From Lentisphaeria bacterium (GTDB lineage: Bacteria > Verrucomicrobiota > Lentisphaeria > Victivallales > UBA1829), in assembly GCA_017504325.1 (NCBI GenBank), contig JAFVRL010000054.1:1-11511 (forward strand): 11,511 nucleotides of DNA, given 5' to 3'. This document shows positions 5,997 through 11,511 of the stretch, piece after piece; position 1 is the stretch's first letter, and each line of letters starts with the position of its first letter. The notes under the pieces are model-generated. The model was given only the letters and a program-made list of their open reading frames with translations. It ran no database searches and was not told where the DNA came from. A program made the position numbers and the translations under genes.

Positions 5997-6494
5997 TCAG
6001 GGAACGATTTTAAGACGTTCGGAATATTCTTCCTCTTCCATCAATTTTCCCGCTTCTTTATATTTTTTCAGAAGAAAATGTGTGGAAGTAGATAATACTC
6101 CGTCCATTGCAGCAAGTTTACTGGAAACAAATTCCGCAACTTCCTGAAGGGTACTGCCTTTGATTTCCAGCATAAGATCGAATCCTCCGCTCATAAGGTA
6201 GAGGGAAGATACCTGGGGAAATTTACTTAATCTTCTGGCGATCTTGTCAAATCCCCCCTCCCGTTCCGGCCGGACTTTCACTTCGATGATGGCTTTTACT
6301 TTGCTTTCAGGCAATTCTGACTCATTGAAAATAGCACTGTAACCGATAATGATGTTGTTTTTTTCCAGTTCAGCCACAGCGGCAGCGGCTTCATGCGTAC
6401 TCACGGCAAGTCTTTCTGCAATATCCGCTGCGGAAAGACGCCCATCTTCTCCAAGAATACGGAGGATCTCTCTCTTGATTTCTTCTTTTGTCAT
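5997..6494 (-). CDS. Lrp/AsnC family transcriptional regulator
   Basis: This 165-residue protein has an N-terminal winged helix-turn-helix (residues about 5-55: ILRILGEDGRLSAADIAERL, then the recognition helix region STHEAAAAVAELEKNNII). The ligand-binding/assembly (RAM) domain follows from about 66 (KVKAIIEVKV, FPQVSSLYLMSGGFDLMLEIKG, and a terminal strand LSTSTHFLLKKYKE). Lrp/AsnC proteins are cytoplasmic octamer-forming regulators that respond to amino acids. The recognition helix is Ala-rich, unlike most family members, and the last 18 residues form an acidic extension. AAAGG lies just upstream of the ATG at 6494. It has an upstream inverted repeat (6520-6540) that may be its own operator, and the aminotransferase directly downstream is the likely target. 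This resembles AlaR-AlaT of B. subtilis; the ligand is unknown. Confidence 0.93.
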   Translation of the reverse strand: MTKEEIKREILRILGEDGRLSAADIAERLAVSTHEAAAAVAELEKNNIIIGYSAIFNESELPESKVKAIIEVKVRPEREGGFDKIARRLSKFPQVSSLYLMSGGFDLMLEIKGSTLQEVAEFVSSKLAAMDGVLSTSTHFLLKKYKEAGKLMEEEEYSERLKIVP

Positions 6495-6519
6495 AATTAC
6501 CTTTCTGACAATTATTTAC

Positions 6520-6540
6520 TATATTGAACCATACAATATA
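6520..6540 (-). promoter_or_regulatory. Inverted repeat in the Lrp-type gene promoter, candidate auto-operator
   Basis: TATATTG (6520-6526) and CAATATA (6534-6540) are perfect 7-bp arms with a 7-nt spacer (AACCATA), 26 bp upstream of the ATG at 6494. On the transcribed strand a TATAGT hexamer (6523-6518), a 5 of 6 match to a -10 box, overlaps the proximal arm. No clear -35 is present, as expected of an activated or Lrp-regulated promoter. AT-rich dyads are usual Lrp/AsnC sites. The function is inferred from position. Confidence 0.45.
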
Positions 6541-6549
6541 TTTTATGAT

Positions 6550-7476
6550 TTACAGCATTTTTCCCGCAAGCAGCAGGAAAAGGCAGAAGCAGGGGGCACT
6601 CAGGAAAAGACTGTCCAGAAGATCATAAATTCCCCCGATACCCGGAATAGTCTTTCCGGAATCCTTTACTTTACAGGTACGTTTGATGGAAGATTCCACC
6701 AGATCTCCGTACATTCCCCCGAAATACAGAACAAGTCCGCTTATGGCAGGAATAACGGGATTTTTTATAAGCATACTAATATCAAAACAATAAGCAAGAA
6801 GATAACTTAATCCCACACTTACAGCTATACCCCCGGCAAGTCCCTCATAAGATTTTCCGGGACTAACAGAGGGGATCATCTTATGAGTACCATTTTTCAT
6901 AAGTTTGCCGCAAAGAGTGCCGATAGCGTATGCTCCGATATCACCGGATTTGGTAACAAGAATAAAATAGAGGAAAAAAACATTCAGGGAAAAAGATGCT
7001 CCTTCTCCGGGAATGAAGAGTCTTTCTTTTCCGATGGTGTAAATAAAAGTAATAAGGAAAATTGGAAAACTGATAAAAATAAATGCGGCAATATTCATCA
7101 TCGCCTTTTTCAATTTTTCAGCATCGTTCACAGAACAGAGAACCTGTATAAGTACCGCAATAAAAAGAATAAGCACAAAAATGGGAATTGCCATAAAGGA
7201 GATCCTGGAAATATGGATCTTACGCAGAAATTCTATATTGTTGCCCTGAGCCAGAAAAAAAGGAATGATAAAGGCAACAGTATTTATTACACACAAAACT
7301 TTCTTATTCGTTAAAATATTGATATTACCAAATATTTCACAAATTTCCTTTGTAACAAAAAAGGAAAGAAGCACCCCGAAAACAAAATAGGCTGCCAAAC
7401 CGATATTGTTTCCCAGCAATGTGAGAAACAACAATCCCAAAAGGACGATCATACTGCAAAAACGGTGAATAAACAT
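6550..7476 (-). CDS. cdsA: Phosphatidate cytidylyltransferase
   Basis: CdsA makes CDP-diacylglycerol from CTP and phosphatidate in the inner membrane, the branch point of phospholipid synthesis. The 308-residue product has about eight membrane segments. The C-terminal half has the family blocks: VTKSGDIGAYAIGTLCGK (174-191), SVSPGKSYEGLAGG (203-216), and the signature from GDLVESSIKR (257-266) through KDSGKTIPGIGGIYDLLDS (271-289). The signature usually reads PGHGG..DR.DS; here His is Ile and Arg is Leu, but both Asp residues are kept. The start is the ATG at 7476. A TTG 15 nt upstream overlaps the Shine-Dalgarno GGAGGAAG and is not used. It starts 1 nt after the uppS stop (TAAAATG), so the two are co-transcribed, as in most bacteria. 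Confidence 0.93.
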   Translation of the reverse strand: MFIHRFCSMIVLLGLLFLTLLGNNIGLAAYFVFGVLLSFFVTKEICEIFGNINILTNKKVLCVINTVAFIIPFFLAQGNNIEFLRKIHISRISFMAIPIFVLILFIAVLIQVLCSVNDAEKLKKAMMNIAAFIFISFPIFLITFIYTIGKERLFIPGEGASFSLNVFFLYFILVTKSGDIGAYAIGTLCGKLMKNGTHKMIPSVSPGKSYEGLAGGIAVSVGLSYLLAYCFDISMLIKNPVIPAISGLVLYFGGMYGDLVESSIKRTCKVKDSGKTIPGIGGIYDLLDSLFLSAPCFCLFLLLAGKML

Positions 7477-7477
7477 T

Positions 7478-8191
7478 TTATCTTCCTCCAAATCTTCTTG
7501 ATCTTTTATTAAATGCTTTTATAGCTTCCATCAATTCATTTTTATCAAAATCCGGCCATAAAGTATCTGTCACATAAATCTCTGAATAAGAGATCTCCCA
7601 CAAAAGAAAATTACTTAAACGAAGTTCACCGCTTGTGCGTATAAGAAGATCCGGATCCGGAACTTGCGGATTATAAAGATATTCTGCAAAGAGTTTTTCA
7701 TCAATGCTTTCCGCATCAAGTTCCCCTTTGGCTACCTTTCGTGCTATGGCTTTTGCAGCATCGGCTATTTCACTTCTTCCACCGTAATTCAATGCAATAA
7801 TAACACAGGGTCCCTGATTATCTTTTGTTTTATTTACAGCTTCTTTCAATTTTATTCTGGGTTCTTCCGGCATCCCTTCCAGTCTGCCGGTAACAAGCAA
7901 CTTCAGATCATTTTCCATGAAAAGAGCAAGATTTGCATCCAGAAACTCTACCAGAAGGTGCATCAAAGCACTTACCTCTTCTTCGGATCTCTTCCAGTTT
8001 TCCGTACTGAAAGCATAGAAAGACATATATTTTACTCCCGGAAGATCTTTCATGCTTTCAATAAGATTTTTCAATGCTTCCGCCCCCATCCGGTGTCCTT
8101 CGCACCGTTCCAGGGAGCGTTTGGCAGCCCATCTGCCGTTTCCATCCATAATAATGGCAATATGTTGAGGTATTACAAGATCATTTTCCAT
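7478..8191 (-). CDS. uppS: Undecaprenyl pyrophosphate synthase (cis-prenyltransferase)
   Basis: UppS adds isopentenyl diphosphate units to farnesyl diphosphate to make undecaprenyl diphosphate, the lipid carrier for peptidoglycan and LPS. The 237-residue product begins VIPQHIAIIMDGNGRWA, with catalytic Asp16 and the Gly-Asn-Gly-Arg-Trp diphosphate loop at 17-21. It continues with CEGHRMG, SFYAFSTENWKRS, and the C-terminal block DPDLLIRTSGELRLSN and FLLWEISYSEIYVTDTLWPDF. All expected residues are present and the length is normal. The open frame runs 29 codons further upstream, but homology begins at the ATG 8191, preceded by GGAG. This start overlaps the end of gmhA by 11 bp, so it lies inside the coding region of its neighbour. 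It is followed 1 nt later by cdsA. Confidence 0.95.
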   Translation of the reverse strand: MENDLVIPQHIAIIMDGNGRWAAKRSLERCEGHRMGAEALKNLIESMKDLPGVKYMSFYAFSTENWKRSEEEVSALMHLLVEFLDANLALFMENDLKLLVTGRLEGMPEEPRIKLKEAVNKTKDNQGPCVIIALNYGGRSEIADAAKAIARKVAKGELDAESIDEKLFAEYLYNPQVPDPDLLIRTSGELRLSNFLLWEISYSEIYVTDTLWPDFDKNELMEAIKAFNKRSRRFGGR

Positions 8192-8822
8192 AAAAAGTAT
8201 TCTCCAGCATGATACACAATGTATGATAAATGGGTAAATGGTATTCCTGAACTTTGTAGGTGGTCGTTTCCGGAGCATGGATCATCACATCCGCATACTC
8301 TTCACAAAGTCCGTGATTCATCCCGGTAAGAAGGATGGTCTTCATATTTTTTGCTTTTGCCACTTTGAAGGCTGCAAGTATATTTTTTGCATTTCCGGAA
8401 GTGGAGATCCCCATAAGAACATCCCCCTCCCGTCCCATGACATAAAGCTGCTGGGCATAAACAAGGGTGGGATCCACATCATTGGCGAAGGCGGAGGAGA
8501 GAGCCGGGTGGGATAATAAGCTGACCGTCCGCAATCCCTGTTGAAGTGAGGAGGCAATATGATCATCGCCGATTTTCTCTTTCATTTCAGGGGGCAGGGG
8601 ACGCTTCTTGATAAATCCCTTCATCAACTCCCCGGCAATATGTTCTGCATCAGAAGCACTTCCGCCATTTCCGCAAAGATAAAAGATATTGTCTTTACGG
8701 AAACAGTCACAAATAGTGAGATAACATTTCCAGATTTCTTCTGCTGTCTTTTCCAGTGCCGGATACCTTTTTACAAGGTCTTTCAGATCCTTTTCAGGAG
8801 GATTGTTAATAACTGTGTTCAT
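8181..8822 (-). CDS. gmhA: SIS-domain sedoheptulose-7-phosphate isomerase (GmhA family)
   Basis: GmhA converts sedoheptulose 7-phosphate to D-glycero-manno-heptose 7-phosphate, the first step to ADP-heptose for LPS inner core or glycan. In the 213-residue form from the ATG at 8822, the SIS fold shows YLCGNGGSASDAEHIAGEL (48-66), ANDVDP, REGDVLMGISTSGN (131-144), AAFKVAKAKNMKTILLTG, and VQEYHLPIYH near the end. Glu65 and His195 align with the E. coli catalytic Glu65 and His180. An insert of about 15 residues (KKRPLPPEMKEKIGDDHIAS) before the second strand is longer than in E. coli. The open frame reaches a TTG at 8915 that lies on a DnaA-box-like sequence; the ATG at 8822 fits the family length better, though its Shine-Dalgarno is weak. 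DiaA, a DnaA-binding paralogue of GmhA, is an alternative given the nearby DnaA box, but the catalytic pair favours the enzyme. Confidence 0.87.
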   Translation of the reverse strand: MNTVINNPPEKDLKDLVKRYPALEKTAEEIWKCYLTICDCFRKDNIFYLCGNGGSASDAEHIAGELMKGFIKKRPLPPEMKEKIGDDHIASSLQQGLRTVSLLSHPALSSAFANDVDPTLVYAQQLYVMGREGDVLMGISTSGNAKNILAAFKVAKAKNMKTILLTGMNHGLCEEYADVMIHAPETTTYKVQEYHLPIYHTLCIMLENTFYGK

Positions 8823-8905
8823 ATCCTGCTCATATTCCGTTGAAGGTTTTTTAATAATTTCTGACAATGTAAATAAAGCATAACTTTTCCATAAAAGCAA
8901 ACGCA

Positions 8906-8914
8906 ATATCCACA
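8906..8914 (+). promoter_or_regulatory. DnaA-box-like site (one mismatch)
   Basis: ATATCCACA differs from the consensus TTATCCACA only at the first base. It is 46 bp (start to start) from the perfect box and in the same orientation. Confidence 0.4.
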
Positions 8915-8951
8915 ATTTTTAAAAAAAATGTTTTGTACTCACATTTTCGAG

Positions 8952-8960
8952 TTATCCACA
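8952..8960 (+). promoter_or_regulatory. Perfect DnaA box TTATCCACA
   Basis: An exact match to the high-affinity DnaA box, on the + strand, 236 bp upstream of the dnaN start. It is followed by TTGTCAACA (two mismatches) and then by the ATA repeats at 8973-8984. This exact 9-mer was not seen elsewhere in the window. Confidence 0.7.
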
Positions 8961-9112
8961 TTGTCAACATCCATAATAATAATACAAAATAATTTTTAAA
9001 GGAAATAAGCATTACTACTATCCCCTCTCTCCATCTTCCGTTTTCCTTTTACACCGGATAAAACAGGAAGAAAAATAAATGAAGAAAAACAGGAAAAATA
9101 TTCAAAAACAAC

Positions 9113-9141
9113 TTGATAATAACATCAGGCGTTATTATATT
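9113..9141 (+). promoter_or_regulatory. dnaN promoter overlapping an inverted repeat
   Basis: TTGATA (9113-9118, 5 of 6) and TATATT (9136-9141, 5 of 6) are separated by 17 bp, giving a good sigma-70 promoter with a leader of about 40 nt to the ATG at 9188. The spacer is almost filled by an inverted repeat: ATAATAAC (9116-9123) and GTTATTAT (9131-9138) around ATCAGGC. The dyad overlaps both promoter elements, so a repressor bound there would block polymerase. Confidence 0.6.
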
Positions 9142-9187
9142 ATATAGAAAGTTGAAGACTCAATATCATAACGAGAAAGGCGGAAAA

Positions 9188-10285
9188 ATGAAATTCAAGA
9201 CCAAAAGAGAACTCCTTCTGAAGGCTTTGTCCAAAGTGTGTAATATCATCGGAAACAAAACCACCCTTCCCATATTGGCAAATGTGCTTCTTGAAGCGGA
9301 AAACGGCAGACTTTCCCTTACAGCTACCGATCTGGAGATCCGTATCAGTACAAGTATTGAAGCTGATGTGGAAAGTGCCGGAAAGACTACTCTTCCTGCC
9401 AAACGCCTTCTGGGTCTTGTTGCCAAGTTCAAAGGCGGAGAAGTGGAATTTGATACCAATGACAAATTCCATACTGTGATCAACTGCGGTACTGCCAATT
9501 TTATGATCATGGGTCTTGATCCGGAAGATTTCCCTGCTGCAACTGAATTTACCGCACAGAGAAGTATCAAACTCAAACAGTCTGAACTTTCCCGTATGAT
9601 TGACTATATCTCTTACGCTGCAAGTCTTGATGATTCCCGTAAGGTCCTTCAGGGGATCCTGCTTTCTGTAAAAGAAGGTAATTTCACTGCTGTTGCAACT
9701 GACGGTAAACGGTTGGCTCTTGTGGAAAAAGTCCTTGAAAATCCCTCTGAAGGAGCTGATGGAGACATCATCATCACACTCAAAGCTGCTTCCGAACTCA
9801 AACGCATCATGGAAAAAGACGGGGAAGTTACCATTGAGATCGATGAAAAACAGGTCGCATTCAAAGCAGATGTGACAACTCTTCATTCCAAACTCATTGA
9901 AGGAAATTATCCCAATTACAAACAGGTCATTCCTCCCAGCTTTGCCAAGCAGATCGAAGTACCCTGTTCCAGCTTTATTGATGCATTGGAAATCGTAAGT
10001 ATTCCTCTTTCTGATGTATCTTCCTCTTTTGTGAAACTTACATTCTCCGCCGGTCAGCTTCTTTTTGAATCCAACAGTACCATCGGTGAAGGTAAAGAAT
10101 ATATCCAGATCCCCTATGAGGACAGTGAGATCTCTCTGTCCTTCAATCCCCAGCTTCTTGCCGATCCTTTCAAACATGTGAATGTGGACAAGGTGAATAT
10201 CAAGATCAATGAAGGTTTCAATCCTATTGCCGTTGAAACTACTGATGGATTTTTGTATGTGATCATGCCTATCCGCAATAAGTAA
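9188..10285 (+). CDS. dnaN: DNA polymerase III beta subunit (sliding clamp)
   Basis: DnaN is the ring-shaped dimer that holds the replicative polymerase on DNA. The 365-residue product has the normal length and three clamp domains. It begins MKFKTKRELLLKALSKVCN with TTLPILANVLLEAE, and continues with TATDLEIRIS, TTLPAKRLLGLV, a second domain with DDSRKVLQGILLSV and TAVATDGKRLALVE, and a third with VPCSSFIDAL, SIPLSDVSSSFVKL and the C-terminal GFLYVIMPIRNK. The open frame reaches back to 9113, but that extension overlaps the promoter. The ATG at 9188 is preceded by GAAAGG and matches the family N-terminus. It is the first gene of a + strand block and is divergent from gmhA. dnaA, its usual upstream neighbour, is not in the window. 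A strong terminator follows before recF. Confidence 0.96.
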   Translation: MKFKTKRELLLKALSKVCNIIGNKTTLPILANVLLEAENGRLSLTATDLEIRISTSIEADVESAGKTTLPAKRLLGLVAKFKGGEVEFDTNDKFHTVINCGTANFMIMGLDPEDFPAATEFTAQRSIKLKQSELSRMIDYISYAASLDDSRKVLQGILLSVKEGNFTAVATDGKRLALVEKVLENPSEGADGDIIITLKAASELKRIMEKDGEVTIEIDEKQVAFKADVTTLHSKLIEGNYPNYKQVIPPSFAKQIEVPCSSFIDALEIVSIPLSDVSSSFVKLTFSAGQLLFESNSTIGEGKEYIQIPYEDSEISLSFNPQLLADPFKHVNVDKVNIKINEGFNPIAVETTDGFLYVIMPIRNK

Positions 10286-10304
10286 GTCAGAGTAAGATCT
10301 TTTG

Positions 10305-10350
10305 AAAAGTCTTTTCCTTTTTCATCATACCGGGAAAAGACTTTTTTTTT
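10305..10350 (+). terminator. Strong intrinsic terminator between dnaN and recF
   Basis: AAAAGTCTTTTCC (10305-10317) and GGAAAAGACTTTT (10333-10345) pair perfectly over 13 bp around a 15-nt loop, followed by a T-run to 10350. It lies 20 bp after the dnaN stop and only 15 bp before the recF ATG. recF must then depend on partial read-through or on a promoter inside dnaN. Confidence 0.9.
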
Positions 10351-10365
10351 ACGGGAAAACACAGG

Positions 10366-11481
10366 ATGCTAACGGAACTTGAAATAAAAAATTTCCGGCT
10401 TTTTACAGATTCTGTTCTCCGGTTTGATTCTCCGAAGATCATTTTCAAAGGAGGAAACGGGGAAGGAAAGACTACATTATTGGAAAGTATATTCTTTCTT
10501 GCCAATCTGCGTTCTTTCCGTACATTGAAAGTAAATGAGATCTGTACTCTGGGGATGCCTTTTTTCCGGATCAGAGGGGTGCATGAATATAAAAAAAACT
10601 GGAAAAGCACTCTGGAAGTCCATTATGCTGAAACAGGCAGAACATTGCATGTGGATCATATTCCGGTAACAAAGGCAAGCGATTTTACGGGAAGGATGCG
10701 CTGTATTACTTTTCTTCCGGAAGATCCTCTTGTCATAAGCGGTACATCTGTATTGCGCCGGAGATTTTTTGATATGTTCATTGCCCTTCTGGATAAGGAG
10801 TATTATATTGCTTTGCAGAATTATTCTGCAGCATTGCGTTCAAGGAACTTTCTTTTGAAAAGTGCCAGAAATGACCGTGAAAAAATCAGGGGGATACTGG
10901 AATCCTATAATATGCTTCTTGCTTCCAACGGCAGTCTGATCGTAAAAAAAAGGATGCAATACGCAGAAATGCTTTCACTTGAAACAGTGAAAAAACTTTC
11001 CGATATACGGCCGGAACTGGAAGAATTTGAGATCCGTATGCGTTTTAACGAAAATACTGTGGAGAAAGACTCCTTCCGGGAAAAACTGGAAAAGGATCTT
11101 TCCAGAGATATTTTGAAAGGATTTACTTCTGCCGGACCTCATCAGGATGAATTTGATTTTCTGATAAAAGATAAATCTTTAAGGTCTTACGGTTCCAGAG
11201 GACAGTTGAGAACGGTATCCTTTGCATTGAAACTGGCACAATATCATATTCTGAAAATGGCAGGAGAAGTACCGGGAAGTGTCGCGGCAGAAAATATTGT
11301 GCTGGTGGATGATGTATTGGGAGATCTGGACAGCAGGGCAAAAGAGGCATTTTTTACGGAGGTATCCGGAAAAGGTCAGATCTTTTATACTTTCACACAG
11401 ATTCCTGACGAAATGGATAAAAAAGATATGCAGATATGGAAAATATCTGATGGTAAAGCTGTTGAAGATAAGACAGTGTAA
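10366..11481 (+). CDS. recF: DNA replication and repair protein RecF
   Basis: RecF is an SMC-like ATPase that, with RecO and RecR, loads RecA at single-strand gaps. The 371 residues are near the usual 360. It begins LTELEIKNFRLF, has the Walker A GGNGEGKTT (Lys35, Thr36), the block FLPEDPLVISG (116-126), TSAGPHQDEF (254-263, with Gln where Arg is common), the ABC-type signature SYGSRGQLRT (274-283), and the Walker B IVLVDDVLGDLD (311-322), followed by a D-loop. The ATG at 10366 has only a weak Shine-Dalgarno (CAGG directly before it), and the strong terminator ends 15 bp upstream, so expression is probably low. The last 30 bp of the window after the stop are A/T-rich, with AAAAG and CTTTT that may begin another hairpin. 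Confidence 0.95.
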   Translation: MLTELEIKNFRLFTDSVLRFDSPKIIFKGGNGEGKTTLLESIFFLANLRSFRTLKVNEICTLGMPFFRIRGVHEYKKNWKSTLEVHYAETGRTLHVDHIPVTKASDFTGRMRCITFLPEDPLVISGTSVLRRRFFDMFIALLDKEYYIALQNYSAALRSRNFLLKSARNDREKIRGILESYNMLLASNGSLIVKKRMQYAEMLSLETVKKLSDIRPELEEFEIRMRFNENTVEKDSFREKLEKDLSRDILKGFTSAGPHQDEFDFLIKDKSLRSYGSRGQLRTVSFALKLAQYHILKMAGEVPGSVAAENIVLVDDVLGDLDSRAKEAFFTEVSGKGQIFYTFTQIPDEMDKKDMQIWKISDGKAVEDKTV

Positions 11482-11511
11482 GAGAAGAAAGAAAAGTTTT
11501 AAGCTTTTAAA

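Larger units (their letters stand above)
8823..9187. other. Divergent intergenic region between gmhA and dnaN, possible origin or DnaA-controlled region
   Basis: These 365 bp lie between genes transcribed away from each other. From left to right: a DnaA-box-like site (8906-8914), a perfect DnaA box (8952-8960), ATA repeats and an AT-rich tract (8973-9000), TTACTACTA (9012-9020), a pyrimidine-rich tract (9018-9051), a small hairpin (TTCCTTTTA at 9043-9051 with TAAAA and GGAA at 9059-9069), a purine-rich tract (9059-9100) with AAACAGGAA twice (9061, 9087), and the dnaN promoter (9113-9141). The mix of a DnaA box, AT-rich unwinding-like DNA and dnaN next door is what an oriC often looks like. 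dnaA is absent and only one perfect box is present, so a DnaA-regulated promoter is equally possible. Confidence 0.45.

Noticed and set aside
5647..6147. 166-codon + strand open frame across the aminotransferase start and regulator end
   Set aside because: It overlaps two well-supported genes on the opposite strand and has no ribosome binding site or motif that I can see.
7664..8212. 182-codon + strand open frame across uppS
   Set aside because: It is the complement of a complete, highly conserved UppS sequence.
8192..8278. 29-codon upstream extension of uppS
   Set aside because: It lies in the gmhA coding region, shows no UppS homology, and the ATG at 8191 with GGAG gives the usual length.
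8961..8969. TTGTCAACA directly after the perfect DnaA box as another DnaA box
   Set aside because: Two mismatches at conserved positions, so I cannot support it separately.
9113..9187. N-terminal extension of dnaN from the ATG at 9113
   Set aside because: The extension overlaps the promoter and dyad, is not clamp-like, and the ATG at 9188 has a Shine-Dalgarno sequence and matches the family start.
9140..10177. 345-codon open frame antisense to dnaN
   Set aside because: The + strand frame has unmistakable sliding clamp sequence over its full length; the antisense product has no recognisable motif and results from codon bias.

Overview
The window reads as a stretch of core bacterial chromosome from a Gram-negative organism with an A+T-leaning genome. 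A GmhA-type sedoheptulose-7-phosphate isomerase (heptose for LPS or surface glycans), UppS, CdsA, a periplasm-facing DsbD and several exported proteins all point to a two-membrane envelope. TTG/ATG start choices with purine-rich Shine-Dalgarno sequences are ordinary. The phylum cannot be fixed from sequence alone. A PVC-type lineage such as Lentisphaerota is my guess, not a demonstrated fact.

Layout. Positions 2-2493 (+ strand) hold the last 125 codons of dnaE (DNA polymerase III alpha), an exported alpha-helical protein of unknown function whose start overlaps the dnaE stop (ATGA), and a separately started secreted beta-rich protein followed by an intrinsic terminator. Positions 2670-8822 (- strand) read, in transcription order: gmhA, uppS, cdsA, an Lrp/AsnC regulator, an alanine/aspartate-type aminotransferase, dsbD and a small four-helix membrane protein. 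gmhA-uppS-cdsA are tightly packed (11-bp overlap, then a 1-bp gap) and form an envelope precursor operon. The regulator plus aminotransferase resemble the Bacillus alaR-alaT arrangement. dsbD and the small membrane gene share a base in TAATG. Positions 9188-11481 (+ strand) hold dnaN and recF with a strong intrinsic terminator between them. dnaA is not in the window.

The divergent gmhA/dnaN intergenic region (8823-9187) has one perfect DnaA box, a near-box, an ATA-repeat AT-rich tract, a pyrimidine tract followed by a purine tract, and a good promoter for dnaN overlapping an inverted repeat. It could be a replication origin or a DnaA-controlled promoter region.

The most unusual signal is a cluster of twelve exact copies of the heptamer TGACGGA (either strand) between 4136 and 4697. 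It covers the upstream region of dsbD and the part of dsbD encoding its weakly conserved periplasmic N-terminal domain and linker. Copies are often arranged as TGACGGA-N5-7-TCCGTCA palindromes. They occur in several reading contexts within the gene (Asp-Gly, Thr-Glu, Ser-Val, Pro-Ser), so the conservation is at DNA or RNA level and not protein level. Only one further copy was found in the rest of the window.
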